In this document: positions 48,301 through 61,189 of the stretch, one piece after another
Numbering within the stretch: the stretch's first letter is position 1
How the letters are laid out: the number at the start of each line of letters is the position of its first letter
Assembly: GCF_024713945.1 (NCBI RefSeq)
Contig: NC_134684.1
Location: 536,001-600,000, forward strand
Source of the DNA: Dermatophagoides farinae
Taxonomy: Eukaryota; Arthropoda; Arachnida; Sarcoptiformes; Pyroglyphidae
Length of the DNA: 64,000 nucleotides
Reading direction: 5' to 3'
Notes under the pieces: model-generated
Seen by the model: only the letters and a program-made list of their open reading frames with translations
The model's database searches: none
Told to the model about the DNA's origin: nothing
Program-made: the position numbers and the translations under genes

Positions 48301-51300
48301 TTGTTGATATGACACAATTTGTGGATGATGTAGCAAAAACACCACGTGAATCGGTCCATCCAATTATTGAGGTAACAGGCGCAGCCCAAATAACTTCCAT
48401 CGTTGCAACCTCTATGACCAGAATTGCTTCATTCGATAGTAACAGTTGAACTTCTACATCACGATTAGCATAGTAATCATGAACATATAATCTTGATGGT
48501 ACTGATGAACCTGCACATCGTTCGGAGAAAAGAATTGCACCATTCAACGTAGGTGGATCTCTAATACCATTGAGAATATGACCAGCATACGGTAATTGAT
48601 TGAATGAATTCGAATCCAAAAGTTCGGATTTACTTCGATGTTTTGACGATGAATGATCATTGCCTGACGAAGATGAATTATTTGTTGCACTTAATGTCCA
48701 TAATTTTTTAAATGAATTTAATGAATTAGAACTAAGGCTTGAATCAACATGAGCAACCGTTTGTGTTAACGAATGTTTCTGACACATTTCCGTCAGATAT
48801 TCATGTCTAGTTCGTTTGGCCATTTCGGCAAATTTATTAACGGAATGACAACTGTGGATGAATGACAGAAAAAATTGCATTATCAACAAATCTTATTATC
48901 AAAAACATTTTTTCTATTCACTTACGCATTCTCGGCATTGATGATTTTAGTAAGAATAAATTCTCTCAACTCTTGACGTGTATAATATGGTTTGACAGGT
49001 GGTCCAAACAATGGAACCAACTTATGGCGAGCCACTGCTATTCGGAAATATTTTCCATTCTGGAATGGTTGAACAATAATAAAAACTTGTTGAAATTTCG
49101 ATCTAATCAAAGCAGGTGTAAAAGGTGAACCAGTAAAATTTTCATGTAAAAACACAATGGTAACAATGTCATTTCCAATGTGACGTTTTCGTGGAAGTCT
49201 ATATTTAGAAATGAGAAAAAAATTCCGTGATAATTTGTTTTTGTGGCAATCTCAATCAAGACTTACTGTTGTCTATTTGTACTGTTGAAAGGAAGTTCAG
49301 TACAAACATGAAACATAATCTCAGTATGGCCAAATTTTGAGGTCCAAGAATATTCACCCGTAGTATCGTTTTGTACATCAAGACCAGCTTTATATCCTTT
49401 GAATTCTTTTAAACGAATACGACTAGCTATAAGGCCAAGAAAATCATAAAATGAGCTTCTCGACGATGTAGAATAGTCGAGTATGTTGTTGTAAAATTCT
49501 TCTTCACTATGTTGATTACCATATGCATACAGAACACCAATTTTATATTCCGTATTCTGTGACATTTCATCCAGTTTGAGCAATTGTGATATAACAGTAG
49601 GCGAACCGAGTCGGAAATTGGCAACATTAACACTTTTGGGCACAACCAATGATAATACATCACGTACACTATTTATATTGAAATGATCAGAATTTGATCG
49701 TCGTGAACTACTGCTACTGTTGCTAGTATCTAATGAACCGCTGCCTGGCGCACCTGTAGGTAAACAGATTGATGGAAGTGTAGCGATCGTACCACGTAAT
49801 GGTATCAAGCTCGTTGTACGAACAATCACCCTCCAACGGACAGTAAGATTCGAAGAATTCGAATTTGATGATGAAGACGAATTCGATGATGACGACGATG
49901 AGGTTGCCGAATTGTTTGATGTTTTAATACGTTCTTTACGAAGCGAAACAATGATTGGACCAAATTTATCATTGATTTGTAACCAATTTTGATGTTCAAA
50001 ATCACGAAAATGTGTCCTATAATAACTGGTGCCATAATCCATTTCAAGTAGATTACAGGTTTCAGCTGCCGCACTGAATGGACATCGTGAATGTGAACCT
50101 GGATGATGATGATGATGAAGAGATGATTGAAATGTAGATTGTGAACTAGCACTACCGCTACCGCCAACCACTAGATTTGTCATGCCCGGATACGTTGAAG
50201 ACAACGAAGCCGATGATAGTGATCCAAAACCATCATCAAGATCTTGAAAATCTAGATCACTCAATTTTTTCGATCCAGAATGAGTATGATTCAATGGTAA
50301 TGTACCACCGCCACTAACAACACTGGTGTTGTTAGCTCCACCATAAAGATCTGACATAACCGAATGTTGTGCGTATGCAGCAAATGGTGATGCATCACTA
50401 AATATGTTGATTCTTTTCGAATAAGATGGTGGATGAAATTGTTTCGGTACATCAATCGTAGAAGATAAATTCCTATTCGATAATGATGATGATGATTCGG
50501 TGGACATATTGGTATTTCGTAATAAAAATGTTGAGGTTGGATCGAACGACAATTCTTCATGTTGTTGTTGTTGTAACATTGACGATGGAATCTCCTCTTT
50601 GAAACCGTTATTCCAAGTCAATTCAATAGAATATTGTGGTTCACATCCAATTCTAATGATAATGAAATGATGATAAATTTTAAAAAATAAAACACAAACA
50701 TTTGGATAATGTAAAAAAACTTACTCGTTAAGAAAATTGGGACTAGGCGCAAGTAATTCATTACCAATATCGGTCTGATTAAATGGAACTGGAAATGCAT
50801 GATGATGATGAAATTGACTATAATGATGTTTGTTCTGATTCGAATTTATCGTAGTGGTAGGTTGATGTGATGATGATGACATGGAAGATGTACAGGATGA
50901 ATATGAAGAAGTGGATGATAATGTTGATGATTCAAAAGTTGTGACTGGTTGATTTGAATTCGTTAGTGTCGTAGCATTAGTGGTGGTGGGTGTGGTTCCA
51001 CGCGATAAATCCAACATTGATGAACATGTGCCATCAAGATTTGAGATAGAATTGTCTAGAAATAACCTATGTAGATTTATTGAAGATAATAGATCATAAA
51101 AAGTAAAATATTTTCGAAATAAAATCTCATTCGAAGGCATAGCTGGTTCGAGAACAATTGTTGATGATAATGATGATATTAGACTACCATCAGGATTTGC
51201 AGAATCCACCGATATTGATTTGATTGTTAATCTTGTTTCATTTCCGTTAACTATTTTATATTGTTGTTGTTGACGATGATCAATAATTTTGCCTGTCGAT

Positions 51301-52630
51301 GATCCATATGTATGATGATGATCGATAGAATTTGATTCTGGATCATTCGAACCAGAGCCAAATATAGAATCTGCACGTATAGTAACAGTATTGAGCGATG
51401 AATTTGATGATATTGTTGATGATCCAGAACCACTGGCCACATTATTCGTAGTGGTAGTGGATTGATCAAGATTATTATTCTGTAATGATGAGGCATTATT
51501 GTTGTTGTTGTTCGATGATGATGATGATGATGATGACGAGAATCCAAACGAAGGTATTTTAGCCTTTGATGATGAGGTGAATAATTTAAAAAAACTACTT
51601 GCTGCTCCACCACCACCACCACCACTCGTTGTCGTTCCTCCGGTAGAACCAGAAGATGATGATGAATTTGATTTCAAAAGACCAGCATGTTGATTATGAT
51701 GACGGCCACTAATACTGGAAACGGCAGCACCAATTTTATTATTATTGTTGTTGTTTGCAGCAGTTGTCGCAACAGTTGAAGAGGATTTCCTTTCAATCAC
51801 TGAAACTTTTTGCGATTCTTTTAGGCACTATGTGTGTGTGAGAGAGAGAGAGAAAGACAAATAGAGGAAATTGATTAGTGAGACAATCATTTCAAAAGAA
51901 TCATCAATGAAATAAAAATTAATGAGAAAAATTATTGAAGTAAAGCAATGTATTTTCTCTGTTTTGTCCTGTTTATGTTTTTATTTTATTTATTTGCATG
52001 TGTGTTCTAGATTTCCATTGTAATCAAACACATTACATTGAACACAGGGCAAACTTGATCAAATAAATAATGAAGACAGGATGTATTGCCCATTAATTGT
52101 TGTTGTTGTTGTTGGACATAATCATTATTATTATGAAAAAATATCGATCGATTAGTTTGGCCAATGATTTCATTTTCAAGTTTTTTTCTATTATGATGAT
52201 GATGACTAGAATTTTGATTCATAAAATTATTCATTGATCCAGTTGTTGAAATAGTGGTTATAGAATTTGGTATATAATAATTTGATGGATAATAATATCG
52301 TTCACCATCATGATGATAATTATTATGTGAATGATATTGATGATGACGTATTAGTGATGATGATGATGATTTTTCACAATCATCATCAACAACAACATTG
52401 ATGACAGGATATTGGTATCTGTAGCCACCACCACCAACAACAGCACCACTATCAAATAGATTAAGCCAACAATGGCAACAAAAATCTTCATAATTACAAC
52501 AAGATTTTTTCGATGTTTTCAATTTACGATTCATTGTTGTTGTTGTTGTCGTCGTCATTATCGGTCTTGTTGATAATGATAATGATGATGGCGATGAAGT
52601 TGATGAAATTATCGATTGATTGATTGCCAT
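45306..52630 (-). CDS. SIPA1-like Rap GTPase-activating protein with PDZ domain
   Basis: Exons in order: 52630-52037, 51827-50725, 50652-49267, 49198-48926, 48851-46846, 46776-45697 and 45625-45306. Phases close to 2253 residues. Family features: a pre-GAP region near 776-810 (YYRTHF, FGPIIVSLRKE), the RapGAP domain about 900-1118 with VISQLLKLDE, EEEFYNN, YEIMFHV-like EIMFHVC and LPRKRHIGNDIVTIVF. The Asn of GNDIV is the catalytic thumb that acts on Rap GTP. PFTPALIRSKFQQVFIIV, FGPP and KIINAENA follow. A PDZ domain lies at about 1465-1538 (GGEFGFQM..GIIEEIF..PGCKVIEID), and a short coiled coil in the last exon (KLSLEKDVLNDTISKLREENQRLH), as in SIPA1L proteins. Linkers are expanded by Ser, Gln, Asn and His runs. 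It should switch off Rap GTPases at cell junctions or synapses. Exon 1 is joined by phase only and is the least certain. Confidence 0.92.
51831..51858. repeat. (TG)/(GA) tract forming a polypyrimidine splice acceptor
   Basis: On the minus strand CT and CA repeats lead directly into TAG at the start of RapGAP exon 2. They would serve as an unusually repetitive polypyrimidine tract, so repeat-length changes could affect splicing. Confidence 0.5.
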
Positions 52631-52935
52631 TGATTGAGTAATTTCTTTGAATTTTTTTCAATTTAAAAAAAATGCCAACAAAACAAAAGAAAAATTGATC
52701 AAATCAACGGTGTGTGTGTGTGTGCGAATATTTGAATGTGAGAAATGAAATAGTTCGTCAAAGTTGAACGAAATCAAATTGATGACCGTATTTTTTTTCA
52801 TTTGTTTCTCGATCATCGGTCGATTTTATTTTTATTTTTTCTTTAAAATCATTGGTTGAACACACACACACATATATAGAACAAAAGAAGAAGTTAAGAA
52901 TTGATTTCAGGTGTCAATGACATAAATTATTATTA

Positions 52936-52958
52936 TCGCGCGCACACACACACACACA
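52936..52958. repeat. Alternating purine-pyrimidine tract, CGCGCG plus (CA)n
   Basis: CGCGCG runs straight into a CA repeat, giving an unbroken alternating purine-pyrimidine tract of about 23 bases with Z-DNA-forming character. Similar tracts occur at 23480-23493 and 53607-53629. Confidence 0.8.
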
Positions 52959-55317
52959 GATGAATGAATTTAACAGGATTCAATCTTCCTACGCATTTTA
53001 ATTCATTCAATTCTGATCGGTTGCTTGATTCAAATAATGGTTCTTTACAATTTTTGGGTTTATTTTAGTGAGAAAAATTTTTGATGATTTTCTTTCGTTC
53101 GATTCAATTCAAAAAAAAAAAAAAAATTTAAAGACCCGTTTGAAAGGGTGTGCAATGATCAGGCAAGCAAATAATTCAGAGTTCATGATCAAAAAAAGAA
53201 AAGAGAATGATCTGAAATTCAATCTCTGTTTGTCACATAATCAACGAAAAGAAATCTTTGAAAATTAAATCACATAAAAAAGTATAAATAAAAAAAAAGA
53301 CACTCGAACAAACATAAAGAGTGTGTGTGTGTGTGGCTGTGTGTTTTTGGCATTTGAATCGATTCTAGAAAATGGTTATCCAATGCACAAATTCATGTTG
53401 CTGCCTGCCAGCCACACACATAGAGCATCATCATTTATGAACACAAATGTGAAATGAAAAAGAGTCACAAATAAAAAAAAAATTTTTGAGTTTTACTGTT
53501 CTCATCATCATATGTGTAGTTCAACATTAAAATAAAAAAAGTCAAGTGGCAAAATTCAGAAATCAAAAAAAAAAAAAAAATTGTATGTGTGTGATTGAAA
53601 GATTTATGCGCGTGTGTGTGTGTGTGTGTAATTGATAACTCTCTTTCTCTCATTCGCTCTGTATGTGTTTCTCTCGTACAAACAGTTTTTTTTTTGTCAA
53701 AACGAAAAAAAACGAACGAATAAAACACGATCACAAAAGAGATTTGAATCATCAATGGGGAAAAAACAAAAAACAAAAACCAAATCAAACACAAGAACAA
53801 CGGCTAATGATTATGATGATGATAAAGAAAACGATGAAAATTAGACCACAGAAAGAAAATTTGGGAAAAAAAATTTCGTTTTGTTTTTTTTTTTCATTTC
53901 TTCACACCAACAACAAAATGATGGCCAAATTGAATGATTAAAATCAATACACACAAAGACACACAAACAACCACCAAGATTTCAATCAATTTGGTGTTTG
54001 AAATATAATAATGAAAATATTGTCTTTATATTTTTTTTTATGTGACAAACAACAAATGTTTTGTTTTTATAAATATTGTGTGTGGTAAAGAGATAGATAG
54101 AACACAACGGATGTTCAACATCCGAATTTTATTTTATTTTTTTTTGCGATAATAACTATATATGATTAGTGTCAGATGTTTTTTGTGTGTGGCAAAAATG
54201 AAAAACAAAAAAAAAAAAACAAAATCGACATTCAAAAGGATGATCATCATCGACAGCGACAGCAATAGAGAGAGATAATGAAACAGAAACGAGAAATAGA
54301 GAGAGAGAGATGTACCAAATAAACAAACAAACAAACAAAAAATTCACATAAAAAGAGTAAATAAAACAGAAAAAAAACCTTAATCTTTGATGATGATGAT
54401 AAATCAAATCAAATCATTCATTCATTCATTCATGCAACAGGTTTCAATCTAAATTTTTCAATGATTTTTTTTTCTTGAAATTTAAATTTTTTCTCAATTT
54501 CCAATGATTAATCCTGTGTGTGTGTGTATATATTTGTGTGAAATGTTGAATATCAATCTACCATTTGTAGATTATTTTTTTTTTTAAATTTTTGTGTAAC
54601 GATACAATCACCGTTTATTTAGGCTGAAAAAAACATGGACTAAATAACAACAACAACAACAACAATAAACTACGGGAGAGTCAATGAAAGAAAATATCAT
54701 AAAACATAACTTCAGATGATGATTATGATGAACAATTGATGATTACAAACAACGGAAACATTTTCTTTTTTCATGGAAAAAATAACGGATCAAACCACCT
54801 TATCATTACCATTATTATAAAGATGAAAAAAAACGAGGATGATGAAAATGTTGCTAATATTATCATCATGATGATGATGATAGGATTGTTTCGTTTCGTT
54901 TGTTGTTTGTTGTTGTTGTTATTGTTATATAAATCGAAACAAAACAGAAAATCGATGAATGAAAGAATGAATGAAAAAAAAATGATGTCTTACCATCCAC
55001 ATGGTCATATTGATGATGATTATAGATATAGTTGAACATAACAACGATAAATTCAACAATAACAACAACAAAAAAAATCAGAATTTTAGTAGTAGCTCAC
55101 GTGATTAGTCATTGTTGTTGTTATTTTAAAGAAAAAAATATGTTGTTCTGTAAATAGAATGATAATAATAATGATGATGATGATTATGGAAACAAACTGA
55201 CAAACAAAAACAAATAGACAAATAACAATGAAACAAGATTCAAACTTGAGCAGAGAAATGAACGGACGGAAACGGGCAAGGTAATATCATCATCATCATC
55301 ATCAACCAACAAAGAAT

Positions 55318-55365
55318 TTCATCGTTTTTTTTGGTTTGTGTGTTTCGACCAAAAAAAACGATGAA
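55318..55365. ncRNA. Perfect 18-bp hairpin with 12-base loop
   Basis: Arms 55318-55335 and 55348-55365 are perfect reverse complements: TTCATCG, eight T and GGT on the left, ACC, eight A and CGATGAA on the right. Part of the stem is an A:T homopolymer, so it is weaker evidence than the 30283 hairpin. It could be a small RNA precursor or a chance or slippage-derived inverted repeat. Confidence 0.3.
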
Positions 55366-58300
55366 TGAATGAATTGAATTGAATGAAATGGCAGAAAATG
55401 ATGAAAAAATGCAACCACATACACCATCACATTCGATGATGATGATGAGAATGAAAAAACCTGGCCGTTTTTTTTTTGTTGTGAAAGCAACACACAAACA
55501 CAAACACAGATGAAGAGAAAAAAAAGGCCAGAGTGTACTAAATGTAAAAATAACGATCAGGTTGATAGCTATAGTTGCTGCTGCTAGGTAACCATCGACC
55601 AGAAATGGCTTGAAAAAAACGAACCATTTTGCTGAAGATTTTTTTTTCATTTTTATTTTACCATCATCATCATGTTGATGATGATGATAACTAACTACCA
55701 CACAGCAATGCACACACACCAATGGATTCTACACACAAACATACACAAACACACACACGCACACACACCAGGTGAATATATGTGTCGACAACCACCACTA
55801 CAATCAAAAAAAAAAAAAAAACAATTCAGGTTTGTTGTAGTGTTTATACCCTCTTTTCTAAAAGATTATGGTCCATATGTTGTTGTTGTGTAGTGATTTT
55901 TTTTTTTGCAACTATCATCATCATGATAATGGTGATGGGCATGAATACACACACACACATGCACACAACATCCGATTGACACATCCTGAACATATACTGT
56001 CATATTTTTGTAACGATGGTACTACAGAAAAAAACGTTGAAAACGAATAAAAAACATTCACACAACATACAAAACATTCGTTAGCTCATTCTCGCTGTTA
56101 AGCTCTTGACACGAATTATTTATTTGCTCGTTTGTACAAAATTCAGGTGTCTAAACAACAAAGGGGATAGGTCCATCTTCTTCTAATAATAATTTGCCAA
56201 CCAATGCCTACATTTCTTATGGAGAAAAAAACCACGTGAAAATGGTGTTGCTTGTGGCCATTCATATGTGTAATTATTTCATTCTAACCGAAATTCAAAA
56301 AAAAAAATCAACTGTTGCTGTGAAAAACACAACTCAGTATCCAATATTAATCATCATTATCATGGAAAAAAACAACAAACATATTTCATTCATCAAAAAA
56401 AAAAAAAAAAAATGGAATTCGTTGCTGATAAAATAAGGACGGATGTATACAATGGCAAAATACTTGTTGTTGTTCATTAATTGATTAAGACTTCAGCAGC
56501 AAAGAAGAAAAAAAATTGAAATCAAAAATCAAAAAAAAAAGGAAATTTTTTACGATTGCCCAGAAAAAAAAATCATCAAATCCACAAAGTCCACATCCAT
56601 ATTGGACTTATTTATAAAGTAAAATGATTACATCACCAACATGAAATTTAGGCTCTAATCCAATGTTTCGGAAACAAAAATCTAATCATCAATGTGATTA
56701 TCAAAAATTGATTATTTTTTTCTGGAAAAAAATTGTGTTTTTTTTTGGTGCCATGAACACACGTGAACCACTGGATAAAAATTACAATTAATTTTCTTCA
56801 TCATTGTCCACTACCGTTACCGCTACACACACACGATTTAAACAGTAGCAGCAACAAGTGTAATTACTTCCGACAGTGTGGGAAATTAAAAGAAAAAAAA
56901 GGGATTTTTTTCCTACAGATGAAACATGAATATTTTAAAAATTTAAAACAACTAGGAAAACAAAACAAAAAAACAATCTGCAACATCTAAAATTGATGTC
57001 ACTAACGAGATGAAGCAATTGCCGAAATAGAAAAAAAACCTACTAAATCTACCATTGTCACTCTATCTAAAATAGTGGAATGATGATGATGAGGAAATGA
57101 TCATTATCATCATCATCATCATCATGAAAAATGAATACTTTTATGGAAGGACCAAACGAATGAATGCGAACAAACCAAACCAAACAGGTAATGAACAAAA
57201 AGAAAACTCTATAGTCATTCGCAATTGTCATCATCGTTGTCGATATTGCCATTAGAATCAACAAATAAATGACAAATGAAGGGATTTTTTTAACCCGAAT
57301 TTCGAATAATTAAAATTTTTCAAGTCAATTTTTTTCAAAAAAAAACTTGAAAAACTTTTTTTCCATGAATCAAACACAACAACAAAATGAAATGAGCTGA
57401 AATTGCTCGAAGTGGGAGACCACACCATTTTGGAACATTGGAAAAAAAATAATTGAAAAAATTTACTTTGAAAACAGAAAGATTCAATTCAATTTTTCGC
57501 CATTGTAAATGGTTTGTATTATCAACATATAACAACAACAACAACGAAAACGAAAAAAAAACAATTAACCTCTTCGTTTTATCACAACTTTTTGAGTGGA
57601 CCAAAATGAAGAAAAAAAAAATCTTGTGTGTGTGTGTGTGTAACGAGCGTGGGCAAGTTTATATATGACATAAAAATTACGATAAGCTTTTTTTCTGAAG
57701 ATTTTTTTTTTTTTGATCAGTAAAATAAACTTAATTTTTGTCTACTATTTGTTGCTGTGTTGGAATATGAAAAAAAAATTCAAGTCCAATTATCGTCATA
57801 TATCGTAATTACACAAATTATCTAAAAAGATGGATTTTTTCAAGCATCCTTATCATGTGATGATGATGATCATCATCATTATCATAATCAGGCTACTACA
57901 TCACTCACACACACACACACACGTGAGACAAAAAAACAACGACCTCAAGGTCCAATAATCATAAATGACGATCAACAACAAAAGACAAAAAAAAACGAGA
58001 TTCAAAATCAGAGAATAATGGCAAATGATAACTGGTGGAGGACATTCACATTCACATTCACAATCATCATCTAGAAATAGGCAAGGAGAAAACAGGAAAA
58101 AAAACGAAAAAGATCACCTGTATAAAGAATGGAAAAAAAATCTAAATGACACAACAACAACGATAATGATGATGAATGTCATCAATTTTTTTTTGAAAAA
58201 AAGGTAAAGAGAAAGAAAGAAGGATTTTTTCAAAAAAAAAAACAACAAATTCGTATTTAATTTGTGACATAACCATAATAGGATTATATTATATATATTT

Positions 58301-61162
58301 CAAACGATTAAAAAAACAACACGATAAAATGAGGATCCTGAAACAATCACGAAATCCGAAGGAAATATGACCCGAATTTTTTTTCAAAACAATCGACATT
58401 TTTTTCATGAAAAGTTCAAATGTGTGTGTGTGTGTGTGTGATGTGTTTGTTTGTGTGATTTACAATCTTCAATCACTGATGACGATAAATACAACAACAA
58501 CATTATCATGATGGAAAAAAAATCTAGAACATCTGCGATATTATATCAAAAAAAAAATGAGAAAAAAAGCCAAAAAATTTTAATGATCAACTTTCAACAA
58601 CAACAACAACTACAGCATAAAACAGATAGAAACAAGCGACAACAGGCGCCATCTAATGTTTGAATTTAGGAATAAAAACTGAAACTAAGAAAAAAAATTT
58701 TCGAGTTTGAATAGAAAAATTGAATAAAAATATTCCCAGTTCCCGGTTGGATAAAATGTCAACAGAATGTCTATATCGTGTTCATATAAAGTTCCATTGT
58801 CCAGTGAAATAATTAAACAAAAAAAATTTCAAAATTCTCTCTACGGAATAATTCCCGGATGATGATGATAATGATGATGACCGTGAATGTTTAGTGAGAA
58901 AATTAAATATTATTCACATTCACATTGTCCAAAAATAGTAGTAATCATGCATTAAAAAATGTGCCTCAGGAGAGATTCCATCGACTAACAAATTGAAAAA
59001 ACAAAATTTAAACAAATAAATATACATCTCATCAAACAAATGAACAACAACAGAAAAAAAAAATTCAAATTCATTGTCAATCCTAACCAAACCTTATACT
59101 TTTTCCAGTATTTTTTTTTTGACGAGGAAATGATAAAGAAGCAAAAAAAAGAGGAAACCGTTGAAAGGTGTGTGTGTGTGTGTGCAGTCACACACACACA
59201 CAAACTCTTTTCATTAATTTCAATAGTTTTAGTTTGCATGAAAAAATAAACCTAAAACCGGAAGCAAAAGAAAAAAAAATTTTGTTCACACACATGTGTG
59301 TGTAGTAATGAAATGTTGGCAACAAAATGGAAAAAGACAAAAAAAACTACCGGAAATGTTCAATTATTTTAAAATGCATAATACACGTTTTTTTTTGATT
59401 TTGATAATTGGATGTGCTACAAGCATACAATGTGGCCATAAATTTACAAAATAGTCAACATACACACACACGAATTCATTTTGTTTGTCAACGACAAACA
59501 AAACAAAACAAAAAAAATGAACAGTTTGACACTATGTGTCATATTGTCATTGACTGTGTGTGAGTGGCATGTTTTTGGCGTTGAAAACGAACAAAAAACA
59601 AAAATGAAAATGAAAAAATTCTAATTCTAAATCTGATTATTTTTCACCGGAAAAAAAACATCATCAACAACAACATGATGATGACAATCAAAATCGGCTT
59701 GAAAAAGAATCAGAATCAAGTGGTCCTGGATTTATTTTAATTGTTTATTTTCGCTTTCAAAGCTAGAAAAAATAATCATCATAATTATAGAATTTCATGA
59801 GAAATCGATATATAAAAAACACAGTGTGTCTTGTGTTGCTGTTGCTGGAATATTCTTTATACGAAGAAAAAAAAATCTCAGATTTACCGTCGTTATAATT
59901 TTGTTTCATATTCTTCATTCGATGAAAAAAAATACAAAAAAAAAAATTTCGTCTGGATCTTTTTGTTGTTGTCGATGTTGAACAAACAGTAACCAGAATG
60001 AAAATCAAAGTATGCAAGTCAATCACGCAATATGTAGTTTCATAATCATTTTATCGTTTCAAAACACACACACACATGGAAACAAGAATGATGAATTTCC
60101 AATGAAAAATAAAAGAAAAAAAAATAGATGGAAATTAATGAAAAAAATGGATTTGCACGTATTTATTATTTTTAAAAATTTTTTGTCCTCGAAATGACAA
60201 TGATGAAATGTGTCAAAAAAAATTAACAATTATTAAACTGGATTAATTAATTAATATCAATGCAAATTTAATTTTTCTCTGTGGATAATCCAAGATTATC
60301 CACTCAATCATTCACTCACATATAGACAGGCTCTAAAATGGAATCAAATGTTGTTGATGGTGAAAATTTTCCTTAAACACCCAAATACAATATATCACAC
60401 TGAGGGAAAAAACCTTGAATTTATTATTATTCTGAATTTTTTTTTCGAGCTGAAATGATTAAAGAATCAACGACCTTTTTTTGTTTTCGTTTGTATTTAG
60501 TACAGGTTCTGGTGTTTGTTTTTTTTTATTTGCATTTCTCAGAATTATTATTATTAGATTCTGGTACTCGTTGTTGTAGTTGCTGCTGCTGGAACGTATA
60601 AACAATATATCATTATTATTAAATAATGTTTTTTATCAGATACTCGTATTCACGTGGTACAAACATAATTCGATTTGGTTAACGAGAGAAAAATTTCCAT
60701 TTTTTTCATCATGAATAAATGAGAGATTTCCATATAAAAAATAAAGATGTTTGTTTTCTCACTAAAGTTTGTCAAGTTTTGAGAAAAAAAAATGAATTTT
60801 TCATTCAAAGAAAAAAAAACAAAGGTGGATTTGAAAACTCTCGACTTGTTCATAAATTCTCTACGTTCATCATTTCATCAATAAACAGTAGCATAACAAC
60901 CAAAGTTTCAACGAATGGAAATAAAATCATTATATTCATTCACGCAGGTAAAGTCAATGACAAACTATCGATCAAAAAATTTTCTTCAATTCAACAAAAA
61001 AAATAATTATCAATTCTTTGTAAAAGTTTTGGAAGAAAAAAAAGTTTTTTTTTGGTCTATTTCTTTATTTTTCAATCGAATAAAAATGATTTATTTTAAA
61101 AATTCGATTCATTGACCACCAGCAGCAGCAGCAGCAGTGTGTGTTTGTGGTAAATAGTAATC

Positions 61163-61189
61163 AAAAAAAAAAAAAAAAAAAAAAAAAAA
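61163..61189. repeat. A27 homopolymer next to a (CAG)6 repeat
   Basis: A27 run about 25 bases after a short CAG tract (61120-61137). It could be a degenerate retroposed poly-A tail, but no upstream processed gene copy was recognised. Confidence 0.85.

Noticed and set aside
51798-51800. GTG at the start of the RapGAP exon 2 frame as a translation start
   Set aside because: Eukaryotic nuclear genes start at ATG; the frame extends upstream to a strong splice acceptor at 51828-51829 and joins an ATG-initiated exon in phase.
57859-57878. ATGATGATGATCATCATCAT palindrome
   Set aside because: A chance junction of two common trinucleotide repeats, with no unique sequence.
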